64,000 bases of DNA from Tolypeutes matacus (taxonomy: Eukaryota > Chordata > Mammalia > Cingulata > Chlamyphoridae). The DNA lies in the NCBI GenBank assembly GCA_026826555.1, contig JAKSZT010054570.1:1686947-1750946 (forward strand), read 5' to 3'. Below, piece by piece: positions 44,627 through 55,131 of the stretch. The notes beneath the pieces are model-generated. The model saw only the letters and a program-made list of their open reading frames with translations. It was not told where the DNA came from and did no database searches. How positions within the stretch are numbered: the stretch's first letter is position 1; each line of letters begins with the position of its first letter. The translations under genes and the position numbers were made by a program.

Positions 44627-45064
44627 AATGGGGCACTCAGCTTCCTCTGAGCCCCCTTGGGGACTCTTGGATATGTGCACAGACCTAGCACTTGAGGGGA
44701 CAGAGCTGGTAAACCACTGAAATGCTCCCACAAGTTACTTTTTTTTTTCAATATTTTTACTGGTAGCAAATTTCCATCCTTTAAGAGTGGGTGGACCTGT
44801 TTCCTAAAGTGACTTAAAAAATTGGGGATTGTCCCTTGGATTCCAAAAAACATTTTGAAAATTTTATAGTACTTTTGCTTGCACGGCTTATAAACTGACA
44901 ATTTTTAAAGGTAGCAATCGTGAGAAAGAAAAAAAAACTCTACAAGTTGTTCAAACAATGGCCTTGTTGGAATAAAGGGACACACTTCCAAAAGGATTTA
45001 TCTGAGTGGTTAACTTATGATATGTTTATTAAAAATCCAGCCACGTTGCTTAAGGAAGCAGTGT
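44626..45064. other. Unassigned sequence
   Basis: Nothing recognisable. The 122-codon minus-strand frame covers the AT microsatellite and has no domain. Confidence 0.4.
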
Positions 45065-45215
45065 CAGGTGGTGGAAAAAAACAAATGTTTTGTAGTGAGA
45101 CAGACGTGGGTTTGAAGTCCAGATTTGCCACTTGAGTCTTATGTAACCTTAGGCAACGTACTTAACCTCTTGGAGCCTAAGTTTTCTCATTGGTAAAATT
45201 GGTAAAAAGTGCCTC
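45065..45215 (+). mobile_element. MIR SINE relic
   Basis: The words 'acgtgggtttgaagtccaga', 'tttgccacttgagtcttatg' and 'ttaacctcttggagcctaag' track sense MIR. Confidence 0.92.
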
Positions 45216-45990
45216 ACTTCAATCCAGCTCTGATGCCTCTGAGGCCCAGAGATGCCTCATGCCTTAGATGGCTTTATCAGCAGCTTGGCTCTGCCCTCAG
45301 TCCTCCATTTCCCTCAGCTCATCCCCATATTTTCTAGAAAAGAAAAGAAATGACTGGCTTTAATCAATCTGTATGAAATGGACCTCTTAGTGGCCTGGTG
45401 GGGTGGGGGTGGGGACCCAGGGGAAGCAGCAAAGCCTCTTTGAGAAACCACTGAGGAGTGGAGAGCGGGGTCTGGTAGGACTTCCAGTCAGCTTCCCCTG
45501 ACTGGGTGAAAGAGAGCAGTGGTTCTTGCACCTACACAGCAGCCAGGCTCAGCCGGCACTGGGAGAGGCCTCCATGCCCCACAGCAGCCCCATGTGCACT
45601 ACAGGGCATCCCTGTCCCTTCTTGGTCCTCTTCTCTGAGCTCGGCCAAACAGCCAAACAAGAACTTGGCCTTCAGTGATGCTTCTGGCTCAGCAGAATGC
45701 TCCCACTCTGGGTCTGTCCTCCAGGCTACCCTGGAGGAAGGCAGAGGAGCAGGACACTGGGCTGGCAGTGCTGTAGGCAGTGTCCTCCCCACCGTGGCCT
45801 TGCCCCACCTCTCACATTGCCTTAACAGTCCGAGTTTGGGCCAGCCACAGGTTCTGGCTCTGGGCTTTGGCCACATGCAGGCATCTGCCATGCAGTGTGA
45901 ACTGGGACCGGGTGAGACAGCCCTGGCGGAGCGTAGTAGAGGCGTTTCCCCTGAGAGGGAATACACGTAGCCATACCCACGTGGAGACGT
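45216..45990. other. GC-rich unique patch with overlapping chance frames
   Basis: The interval 45400-45970 is clearly GC-richer than its surroundings. It carries a 154-codon + frame and a 144-codon - frame over the same bases, both opened by GTG rather than ATG. Long frames in both directions are expected in GC-rich DNA because stop codons are AT-rich. No domain, start context or splice signal supports a gene. It could be a regulatory patch or a decayed retrocopy. Confidence 0.4.
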
Positions 45991-45994
45991 TCAA

Positions 45995-46500
45995 CATCGT
46001 GTTCAGGGAAACGTAAGTTAAGATTACAACGAGATGCCATTTTATAGCAATTTAGTGAGAAAATTTTAAAAGTCTGACCAGACAAAAAGGTGGAGAGAAT
46101 ATGGAACCATTACTCATAGGTATATAAATTGGTTCAACTATATTGAAAAACAATTTGGTATTATCTCCTAGAGTTGAACATGTACATACCCGACCCTGTG
46201 ATTCAGCAATTCCACTCTTAAGAACATACACAAGAGAAATATTTACCCGTGTATAATAGGAGACATGTACGGGAATATTCACAGATACCATTCACAAAAG
46301 CAAAATCCCAGAGAAAACCCAAATGCCCATCAACCTGGGTTGGATGGACTGTGATTTGTTCTCACAATGGAATGTCATGCAGCAGATAAAATGAATGAAC
46401 TGCAACAAAGCATAACACTATGGCTAACTCTTAGCAGAATAATATGGATTTGATAAAGTAGTTTGGAAAACATACAAACCACTTTATTTACTTTTTTCCA
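45995..46500 (+). mobile_element. Old L1 late-ORF2 relic, sense
   Basis: The words 'attacaacgagatgccattt', 'gtgattcagcaattccactc', 'aaatgcccatcaacctgggt' and 'ttctcacaatggaatgtcat' are late L1 ORF2 text, with many stops. Confidence 0.9.
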
Positions 46501-46516
46501 AGTTAAAACAAATACA

Positions 46517-46625
46517 GCAGAGTGGATGTGACTCAAGCAGTTGAGTGCCTGCTTCCCACATGGGAGGTCCTGGGTTCAGTGCCCGGTGCCTCCTAAAAAC
46601 AAAAAACAAACAAGCAAACAAACGA
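46517..46625 (+). mobile_element. Monomeric xenarthran SINE
   Basis: It reads 'gtggatgtgactcaagcagt', then 'gggttcagtgcccggtgcct', with an A-rich tail of the AAACA kind. It lies inside the old L1 3' end, 12 bases before another SINE. Confidence 0.93.
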
Positions 46626-46637
46626 TAAAACCAACTT

Positions 46638-46738
46638 GGGGGAGCCAATGTGGCTCAGTGGTTGAGCACCGGCTTCCCACATATGAGGTCCTGGGTTCAA
46701 TCCCCAGCCCCGGTGCCTCAAAAAAAAGAAAAAAATAG
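46638..46738 (+). mobile_element. Monomeric xenarthran SINE, tandem neighbour
   Basis: It reads 'gggagccaatgtggctcagt' and 'gggttcaatccccagccccg' with a poly-A tail. The near head-to-tail arrangement with the previous SINE suggests insertion of one into the tail of the other. Confidence 0.93.
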
Positions 46739-46740
46739 AA

Positions 46741-46981
46741 ATATTTATAGAATGATAACACAATATAAAAAGGAACACAAGAGAATGATGAATGCAGAGT
46801 CCAGGATGATGCTGACCATGGTTGGGAGGAATCAGGGAGAGGGCAGGGGTGCCCACGGGATTAAATATAGTGATCATAAAGATCCCAGCTTGGTTTGGGG
46901 TGGTGGGTTTGGGTTGTTTATCACAGTAATAAAACGTGATCAACTGTATAAATAAAAGTGGATCGTGCATAGTCCAATGAC
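46741..46981 (+). mobile_element. Old L1 3' UTR relic
   Basis: The text 'ggttgggaggaatcagggag' and 'gggtttgggttgtttatcac' fits the 3' UTR that should follow the L1 at 45995. It is cut by the SINE at 46993. Confidence 0.6.
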
Positions 46982-46992
46982 AAGGTGTCATA

Positions 46993-47369
46993 TGGGAAAC
47001 AGATGTGGCTCAAGCGATTGGGCTCCCGTCTGCCATATAGGAGGTCCAGGGTTTGATTCCCACTGCCTCATGGTGAAATGCAAGCTGGCCCACATAGAAA
47101 GCTGGAGCAGCAAGATGACGCAACAAAAGGAGACACAGAGGAGAGCCAATCTGAGACGCAGCAGACCAGGTAGCTGAGGTGACGCAAGAAATTGAGGGCC
47201 GCTCTCCCACTCCAGAAGGTCCCAGGATCAGTTCCTGGTGCCACCTAAAGAAAAGACAAGCAGACACAGAAGAACACACAGAGAGCAGACAGTGAGAGCA
47301 AAACAACAAAGGATGGGGGTGGGGGCGGGCAATAAATAAATAAATAAATCTTAAAAAAAAAAAAAAAGG
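46993..47369 (+). mobile_element. Dimeric xenarthran SINE
   Basis: Module 1 has 'aacagatgtggctcaagcga' and 'gggtttgattccc'. The linker has 'aagatgacgcaacaaaagga'. Module 2, at about 47175-47247, has 'gaggtgacgcaagaaattga' and 'ggatcagttcctgg'. (AATA)n and poly-A form the tail. An 11-bp duplication with one mismatch ('aaggtgtcata' and 'aagttgtcata') flanks it. Confidence 0.95.
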
Positions 47370-47454
47370 AAGTTGTCATAACCTAGGATGATAATTAACC
47401 TCATTCTGCACACCTAAGATCCAAAGAAAAATAAAATAAAATAAAAGAGAATGG

Positions 47455-47868
47455 GAGGGGGCCGGATGTGGGTCAAATGGTTGGGCATCCGTTTGCCATA
47501 TGGAGGGACCTGGGTTCGATCCCCAGGACCTCCCAGTAAAATAAAGAAAAAATATAGAAGGCGCGCGGGCCACCAGGCCCTGCCAAGCCACACAGCAAGA
47601 TGATGATATAACAAGAGAGTGACACAAGGGAGAGCCAAGACCAGACATGCTGTGAAAACCAGGAGCTGAGGTGGCACAGGTGGCAAAACCCCTCTCTCCC
47701 ACATCAGAGGTCCCCAGGATCAAATCCCAGTGAAGAAAGGAGAAGGATGAGAAGAGAGTGCAGGAAATGGACACAGAGAATTTCCTGGCGAATGGACACA
47801 CAACAGTAAACGGGGGGGGGGGGTTAAAATGGATTTAAAAAGTAAATAAATAAATCTTAAAAAAAAAA
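47455..47868 (+). mobile_element. Dimeric xenarthran SINE with poly-G run
   Basis: Module 1 has 'gccggatgtgggtcaaatgg' and 'gggttcgatccccagg'. Module 2, at about 47667-47731, has 'gaggtggcacaggtggcaaa' and 'ggatcaaatccc'. The 3' part carries 'gcgaatggacacacaacag', a G12-13 run at about 47811-47823, and an A-rich tail. Flanks 'agagaatg' and 'atagaatg' hint at a short target duplication. Confidence 0.9.
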
Positions 47869-47869
47869 T

Positions 47870-48869
47870 AGAATGAAGCAAATAAGACTTACTTCCCATG
47901 GCTATTGTAAAGAAGGAGTGATAATGAAATAACATATGCAGAGCTGCTGACACTTAGAATAGACTTTAAAAGTTAATTCCTTTAAAACTGATTCTTTATC
48001 TACTTCTTAACGGTCACAGTAGTGCCATGCTACTCCTTCACATTTTCTTGCTAAGATAAGGGTGGTTGGAAGATTTCAAATTAGAACACTTAGCTTTCCC
48101 AACTGCCAGCTGAAGACTTTCGGCAAGTCATTGGAACTCAATGAGCACAGGTGACTCATCTAAAAAAAAAGGGGGGAAAAAAAAGTAAATATGGCTAAAA
48201 CCCATGTCATTTATATCCTGTGATTTTCTCATTTCATAAAATACCACATTCATTTACATATTTCCCTCTCTGTCATTCATCAAAACAACTAAAATGAAAA
48301 ATAGGATTATTAGCCAGTCTTCTTCCTGGCACTTACTCTGAGGAAATATAATGGTATAAAGAGTAAATAACATAATAACTGCCAGTTAATAAAAAGAAAC
48401 TGGAAATCCCCATTACACAAAAATCCCCATCTGTGACCATGATTCATTTAAGCCACTGTAGCTAAAGAGTTTCAATATTCTCCAACAAAGTATTTTAAAC
48501 GATTACAACGCAGATTGCTTATCTGATTAGTGCAGATCAAAACCCAGAAAAATGATAGGAGGATATGGATTATGGCAGAACCAAGGGACTTTCAGAATGA
48601 AAAATTTCTGAGCATTTGTAGGGGAAAGTGAGAAGCTTGGTTTTACTGCTCGTGGGGAATGGTAAAATGAAGAGGTGATTCCCAAGCAGAGGGAAGGAAG
48701 TGGATGAAGGGCCACTACAGAGAAACAATGCCTCATTTATATTCCATAATTGGTAATGGGGGTGCCATAGGCATAGCAGGTAAGCTAGCACACTCTCCCA
48801 AATACACACACGCAGTCACTCACACATCTACCTACGCAGCTCTCTTAGACAACCCTCAAGATGTTTCCC
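47870..48869. other. Unassigned, partly conserved-looking sequence
   Basis: No gene is recognised. The piece 48430-48550 ('acaacgcagattgcttatct') looks like a constrained non-coding element. Confidence 0.35.
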
Positions 48870-48883
48870 AAAAGAAAACTGGA

Positions 48884-49068
48884 GGGGAAGCGGCTGTGGC
48901 TCAATCAGTAGGACTCCCGTTTACCATATGGGAGGCCCCGGGTTTGGTTCCTGGCACCTCCTGGTAAAGGCAAGCCCGCCCGCATGGCATGGTTGGCTGG
49001 CCCAGCGAGCGCAGGCAGCAAGGGGGGGATAAATGGATAAATAAATAAAATCTTTAAAAAAAAATAAA
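48884..49068 (+). mobile_element. Xenarthran SINE, GC-rich-body subfamily
   Basis: It is the same subfamily as 24358-24527: head 'gaagcggctgtggctcaatc', 'gggtttggttcctgg', body 'caagcccgcccgcatggc' and 'cccagcgagcgcaggcagc'. A perfect 14-bp duplication 'aaaagaaaactgga' is at 48870-48883 and 49069-49082. Confidence 0.96.
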
Positions 49069-49082
49069 AAAAGAAAACTGGA

Positions 49083-49334
49083 TAAGTGCATGAGGATTTT
49101 TTATTTCTTCAAGATATCACCCTAATGGACGCAAGAAATATTTCAGTCACTCAACCAGTTCTGCAATATACATACTGAGTATCTACTATAAAAAATATCA
49201 CTATTCAATTAGATGAAGTATGCTATATAAGGAAGGAAGTACAGTACCTGACTCATAGCAGATATGAGAGCAAACACAAGGATGGGCGGGGGGAAGGAAA
49301 AGGGCAAGCGAAGAGGAAGGGGAAGGAACTCGCA
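49083..49334. other. Unassigned sequence
   Basis: Nothing specific; a purine-rich stretch lies at 49280-49330. Confidence 0.4.
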
Positions 49335-49945
49335 TATACTGTTACTGAAACAGTAATTTGATCCAATCTCTTTGGAAAAGAGTTTGTCAGTATCTAATGA
49401 AAGTTAAGGTGCTTATATAAACCCTAAAAAACAACAATTCCACCCCTAAGTAATTATCCTAGAGAAATGCATGTCTACGAGCTCCAAGATATGGTCAAAG
49501 ATAAGAGCCCAAAACTGAAAACAAACTGTCCACAAAAGTATAGATAAATTGTGGCATATTCATCCAATGGAATTCTATATAGGAATGAAAGTGAAGGAAC
49601 TACAGCTACATGCAACAAAATAGATGAATTTTAAAAGCATAATGTTGAGCAAAACAAGCCAGACACAAAAATATTCATTCTGCACAATTCAATTTATATA
49701 AAGTTTAAAAGCTGGAAAAACTAAACTGATTATAGGAATGCATGTATAGGTGGTAAAACCATAAAGCAAAACAAAGGACTATGATCCAGATTGGGAATGG
49801 GTCTTTGACTTGTTAGGAATATTCTATTTCTTGTCCTGGGTGGTAGTTACCTGAATATTCACTCCACAGTAATTCACTAAATTGTAGGTTTGTTTTATGC
49901 ACTTTTATCCATGTGTATTATATTTCATAGCAAAAAAGGACTTTA
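49335..49945 (+). mobile_element. Old L1 3'-end relic, sense
   Basis: The words 'aacaacaattccacccctaa', 'attcatccaatggaattcta', 'ttaaaagcataatgttgagc', 'ttcactaaattgtaggtttg' and 'tatgcacttttatccatgtg' are late-ORF2 and 3' UTR text of an old L1. Confidence 0.93.
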
Positions 49946-50119
49946 TAAAACTATTACTTTCTAGCTGGCATTGAGACGTTCACAAATAAACACAAAATAT
50001 TGTGTGTGGCCTCAAATTGCATACCTTGTAGCTGGATAGGGAAGAGTCATAAGAAAATACTTGAAACGTCATTATGTCACGTTTTCTTCCAGTGATTTAT
50101 CATTGATTCTTCCCATTCC
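49946..50119. other. Unassigned short gap
   Basis: Nothing recognisable. Confidence 0.4.
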
Positions 50120-50335
50120 TTAAAATTAATCTCTCTTTTTAATGAACACTCACAATACTTTATCTATACATCTCTCGCGTCTCCTCTACTAGACGCGAAG
50201 CTCTAAGGGAAAGATTTATATCTCTTCCATTTTTGCATCTCCTTTTGAGCACAGCATACAGTTGGAGCTCAATAATGATTTCCTGGGTGTATAAATGAAT
50301 TGGTTAAATAAATAAATATGTAAATAAATAACAGT
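50120..50335 (+). mobile_element. L2 LINE 3'-end relic
   Basis: The words 'gtctcctctactagacgcga', 'agcacagcatacagttggag' and 'ctcaataatgatttcctggg' match the L2 3' end ('ccccactagactgtgagctc ... gcacatagtaggtgctcaa'). Confidence 0.8.
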
Positions 50336-52227
50336 TTTCTGAATAATCTACCACCAAATATAATTTGTCATGGTTTGTCCATGGTATTAGAATTTCGGAG
50401 TCGTAAGGGAATGCTGCAGATTAGAATGATGGAAAACATTTCACAGAGAAGATGGGACCTGTGCTGCATGCTGAATGAGAGATAGAATTTAAGTAGGAGC
50501 ATGTAAAGGGTAAGCACTCTCTTCGTGACTTTACAGAATTTTTAGGACAGAGGTGAACACAGAAGCCTTGCAGAACAGTAGAGACCACGTGGGATGGGGC
50601 CAAGCATATGAGATGAAAAGTAGAGCAAAACTGGTTGAATAAATAAAGCCAGGTGGGCAGACTGGGCCTGATTCTCTAGGAAACATGGATGCATTATTAT
50701 TCTGAGCTGGATAAAGATTATTCTGATCATTTGCACTTCACAAGAATGCCCCACCCTGAGAAAGGAGAACCTGCAAACTCCAGTTCTCTATGTAGTGGGA
50801 TTCTTCATTATTAAAAGATCTAAATTCTATGTCAATACAGTTCCAAAGATTGAGAAGTGAAATCCCTAGATCTCTTCTTTTTCCTTGGTTTTCAGTCAAG
50901 GAGGAATGTAATTGTTACTAAGTCATTAACAGAATACTTTAAAAGATATAAATGATCTTCTTGGGTGGGGGTGGGGGTGGCTATTTGGTTTCCATCATGT
51001 GAGCATGTTCTCTGATAGAATTACTGAGCATAAGATATAAATGGCTAAGACCCCAAAACTGGTTAGATTGAATTTTGCCCACATAGGTGAGTTAAATTTT
51101 TCGGTGACTTAAACAGTTATTTTGCCATCAAGTATACTTAATCACTAATAAATCACAGTTGGACTTTTTGTGCCCTGAGTTCATGCATTTAGTATCCAGA
51201 ATAATCAGTAACATTTATGATGAAGCCAATAATGTCATATAGAGATTGCCACATTTGGGGAATGTGTTGGCCTATAGCTTCAGCCATCTCTATGTCATTG
51301 TTCTCTGTGAAAACATCCTCACTGATTTTTTTTTCATTAGATATACATGGAATACTAATGGAACTTTCCCAACTCCATAGCTACTTTCTTTTAGTTTATT
51401 GCTCTCATAAAAGAAAGACAAATCAGCCCTCTATAACTGAGTCCTGTAATAAACAGGAAAAAACACACACACACACACACACAAAATGGAATTAAGAAAA
51501 AGCAGAGTAAATGGGAGATAGGGAAAGTGTCTGAACAAACAGTCGAAATTGTGGGCAATTTTCCAGTTTGATTTATGCTGCTCTTAATTGCCAACTCCCA
51601 GGAGCCTTCCTGCTTGTTCTTTAATAGGAAAGGGGATGATCTATGCTTCGACCTGGAATGAACCTGAAATGATGGATGGCATGGGCATTCAACAATTATG
51701 CTCTGCGCCTATGAAGGAAACTTCCTCTGCCTGGGCTGAAAGCTTAGCTCAGTTGGTTTGTAATTCCTACAAAGGCCAGAGCCAATGCTCAGTGTGAATT
51801 TGAATGCCATTGTGAGCACTTCAGCTATTTTAAAGGACGGTGTTTGTTGTAAATTTTTAGTCCTGGAATTCATAGAGAATTTCTCTTTCCCCCATACAAA
51901 GCTGATGAGCAAACACATTTGGAGGTAATTATTCTCCTGAAGTTTTCTTTTAATAGCATTTGTCCCCTTATATAAAAGTAAAATTTCTTTTGAAAAAAAA
52001 TGCAGAATGCAAAAATACATTGTTTCTTGTCCTACTACTACAGAGATAACCATTATAAACTTGCTCAGGTATATTCTTCTGATACATTGTAATATATGGG
52101 TGTTACTTTTTTTAATGGTGAACAATGGCTTTCCATCCCTCTCACTTCCATCTTTCTTGTTTACTCTCCCCAGGTGAGAAGCGATCCATCTAAGAAAGAG
52201 AAAGCTTTGTCTGATAGATGTTCTTTT
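50336..52227. other. Mostly unique sequence with a conserved-looking block
   Basis: No gene is recognised. An (AC)n microsatellite lies at 51463-51483. The block 51535-51850 ('tttatgctgctcttaattgc', 'cagttggtttgtaattccta') looks like a constrained non-coding element. GTG-rich 'gtgggggtgggggtgg' lies near 50965. Confidence 0.4.
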
Positions 52228-52470
52228 CTAGAGCAGAGTGGTTAAAAGCAGAGGTTCCTAGCTGTCTGCATTCCAATGAGTTGTGTGACATTAGACAAGC
52301 TATACTCTGTGCCTCAGTTTCCTCATCTAAAATGGAATGTGCACAGAACCTACTTCAAATGGTTCTTATATGGATTAAGTCAGTAAACATATGTAGAGTA
52401 CTTGGAACAGCATCTGTTATATATGAATCACTAGGTAAGAATGAGCTCCTATTGTTACACTTATTACTAT
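52228..52470 (+). mobile_element. MIR SINE, nearly full length
   Basis: The words 'agagtggttaaaagcagagg', 'gttgtgtgacattagacaag', 'tgcctcagtttcctcatcta' and 'agtacttggaacagcatctg' are in MIR order. Confidence 0.95.
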
Positions 52471-53250
52471 GGACTCCTCGGTGATAGCTAAATGGAGCAC
52501 AACCAGCTTGGATTTCTGAAACTTGGGGAAGAGAGCAGAAAAACACTCCCATGGGGGAAGAGAGAAAAGGAAGAGAAAACAGAGAGAGAAAGGACTCCCA
52601 GAAAACCACCCGAGGCAGACTCTGTAAGCACTTTAAAGTAATATAAAAGAAAACTTGTCCTAAGTTTTTTGTACGATGTAATTCACAACCTGTCTGGGCA
52701 GAACCTTTTTGTACGATGTAATTCACAATCTCATTCTGAAAGGATATTGGTATACCAGATAAAACGCTTGAGCAATTTTCTGATAAATTTTAATGGGATT
52801 GGGACTTGTTCTAGGAAACCATGCACTAGGCAGACTGTCAGTCAAAAGTCCAGTGATCACATAACTCTGGGTACAAGGGACAGACCCAGGTTCATCTCAG
52901 TGAAATCATTAATGGTGTGCCCCTGATTTCTCAATGTGTACCAACTGGGACAATAAATTCTTTGGACAAGCATTCTTTTCTTTTCTTTTTTTTTTTTTTT
53001 ATATTCAGTGTAACTTTTTTAAATATAGTTTAACAATGATTAACCATTTTCTTTTCAAATTAAATGCCTTTTCCAAAAATGAATCTTCAGGTTGGACTAC
53101 TAAAATCTGTTCCTTTTGTAACAAGATTGGAATAATATTTTGATATGTGTTCTTAACTAAACTGTCAAAAATATTTTTATTTAACAACAATTCATAGGTC
53201 AGACAAAAGATGTCTTGCCCATCCTCCTGTATGTTTGTGATTTGTTAAAA
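52471..53250. other. Unassigned sequence
   Basis: No gene is recognised. It holds the 40-bp tandem duplication listed separately and a T-rich run near 52980-53001. Confidence 0.4.
52666..52728. repeat. Two-copy tandem repeat, 40-bp period
   Basis: 'tttttgtacgatgtaattca' plus 'caa' at 52666-52688 recurs exactly at 52706-52728, with 17 unrelated bases between. Confidence 0.95.
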
Positions 53251-53254
53251 AATA

Positions 53255-54424
53255 ACTTGGGAAACAGTTGACCAAGAAGGTAGCAAAAAATGCTCAAAGT
53301 TGATGTTCCCCTATAGAATCTTTTAACAGCTAACCAAAACTGGCAGAGCCATCTTCCTCAAAACTCTGGAAAATAGTTAAAGGGTTGCAGTTACTGGGCA
53401 AGTGCTAGATCAAGAAAATGCAGCTTTAAAAACATTCCTAGCACTGAAGAAAATCTCTGTCCTATCACTAGCTGGTTACAAACTTAAAGAACAGAGAGTT
53501 CAGACAAATCCAAGAGTTAACGCTTTAAATATTAAAAGATACAGTGTGCAACAAAATATTACAAGAAAAACAAGAAAACAGTGATTCATGTCCCATCTGA
53601 AGGAACAAGATAAAAATTCAGAAACCTTCAATGAAGAAGACAGGACTTTGGACATACTAGACAAAGTCTTTAAAAAAAAAAAAAATCTTCAATATCCTCA
53701 AAAGAGAAAAGAAAACACAGAGAAAGAATTAAAGTATACCAGGGAAACAATGAATGAACAATTAAAGAAACTTAATAAAGAGATAGATATTTTTAAAGGG
53801 AACCAAACAGAATTCTGGAGTTGCAGACCACAATAACTAAAATGAAAAATTCCCTAGAGGGTTTCAACAGGGGGAGCCAGCAGAAGAAAGAATCAGTGAA
53901 CTCAAAGACAAGACAATTGACATGATCAAGTTTAGGAGCAAAAGGAAAAAAGAATGAAAAAGAAATACAGAGAGCCTATGAGACATTTGGGATACCAACA
54001 TACATATTATGGGAGTCCCATAAGGAGAAGAAAGAGAGAAAAGGGTAGAAGGAATATTCAAAGAAATAATGGAAGAAAACTTTGCAAATTTAACAAAAGA
54101 CATGAATATACAAATTCAAGATGGCCAAAAAAAAAAAAAAAAGAAAAAGAAAAAAACTCAAGAAAAAAAAAATGATAGCCAGAAGCATGATAGTCAAATG
54201 CCAAGAAAAAGGAGAGCATTCTTAAAGCTGTAAGAGGAAAGCAGTGTGTTGTATACAAGGGAATCCCAATAAGATAAAGTGTGATTTCTCATCAGAAACC
54301 ATGAAGGCAAAAAGGCAATAAGCCAAAATATTAAAGTGCTAAAAGAAAACAATTGCCAACCAAGAATTTTATATCTGGAAAGACTGTCTTTCAAAAATGT
54401 AGGAGAGATTAAGACACTCACAGA
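53255..54424 (+). mobile_element. Older L1 relic, ORF1 side, sense
   Basis: The A-rich text encodes broken ORF1-type pieces: a Lys/Glu-rich coiled-coil-like stretch near 53600-53830, and later 'gaaataatggaagaaaactt' and 'tttctcatcagaaaccatga' in the usual RRM to C-terminal order. Many stops and frameshifts show it is dead. Its continuation is interrupted by an LTR-like element at 54425. Confidence 0.85.
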
Positions 54425-54880
54425 TGTGATGGTTAAGTTCTTGTGTTGACTTGGCCAGTTTATGGTGCCCAGTTGTTTGGTCAAGCAAGCACTGGCCTGA
54501 TTGTAACTGTGAGGACAGTTCATGGACTTAAATCATCAGTAAGTTGACTGTATCTATGATTGTATCTGATTACATCTACAATCAACTGAGGAGATTGCCT
54601 TCAACAATGAGAGAAGTCTTGTGCAATCAGTTGAAATCCTTAAAAGGAGAAGTGATGATTTCAACAGTCAAAAGAGAGAATTTCCATCTCTACTTCAGCC
54701 AGCCAGCTTCTCCTGGGGAATTAATCAAAAACCTTCATCAGAGTTCTCAGCTTGCAGCCTACCATACAGAATTTGGACTTGTGCATCCCCACAGTCATGT
54801 GAGTCAATTTTCATAAACTTTCAAATATTTATAGATATCTCCTGTCAGTTCTGTTTCCCTAGAGAACCCTGACTAATACA
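54425..54880 (+). mobile_element. LTR-like repeat, copy 2
   Basis: It starts 'tgtgatggttaagttcttgt' and ends 'agaaccctgactaataca', giving TG...CA termini, and shares its ends and the core 'aagcaagcactggcctgatt' with copy 1 at 38957-39479. It interrupts an older L1. The class is not assigned. Confidence 0.75.
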
Positions 54881-55131
54881 GCTTTCATACCAGGAATGGT
54901 TCTTGAAAAACAGAATCTTAAAGATGAAATTTCTAAATTGGTTCTGGGGTTTTGAAGTTTGTTCTCTAATCTGATTAGATACAAAAGCACTAATGACTTG
55001 ATTTCCAATAATCAAGATGGCACTGGTAGTCCATGGTTTGAGTAGACTATAGAGATATGCAAAATATCACCACTGGATACAGTGATTCAACAACACAAAG
55101 ACCAACAACCCAATTTAAAAATGAGCAAAAG
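54881..55131 (+). mobile_element. Older L1 continuation with late-ORF2 snippet
   Basis: From 55094 the text 'aagaccaacaacccaattta' and 'aaaatgagcaaaag' is late L1 ORF2. The part before it is not placed. The older L1 therefore appears internally deleted, and the younger L1 starts directly after this snippet. Confidence 0.55.

Noticed and set aside
45506..45970. 154-codon + frame and 144-codon - frame
   Set aside because: They overlap each other, start at GTG, and are expected by chance in GC-rich DNA.
50174..50198. CpG-containing hairpin 'tcgcgtct ... agacgcga' as a regulatory site
   Set aside because: It lies in an L2 3' end whose family text already has a similar 'ctactagac' region, so it is likely incidental.
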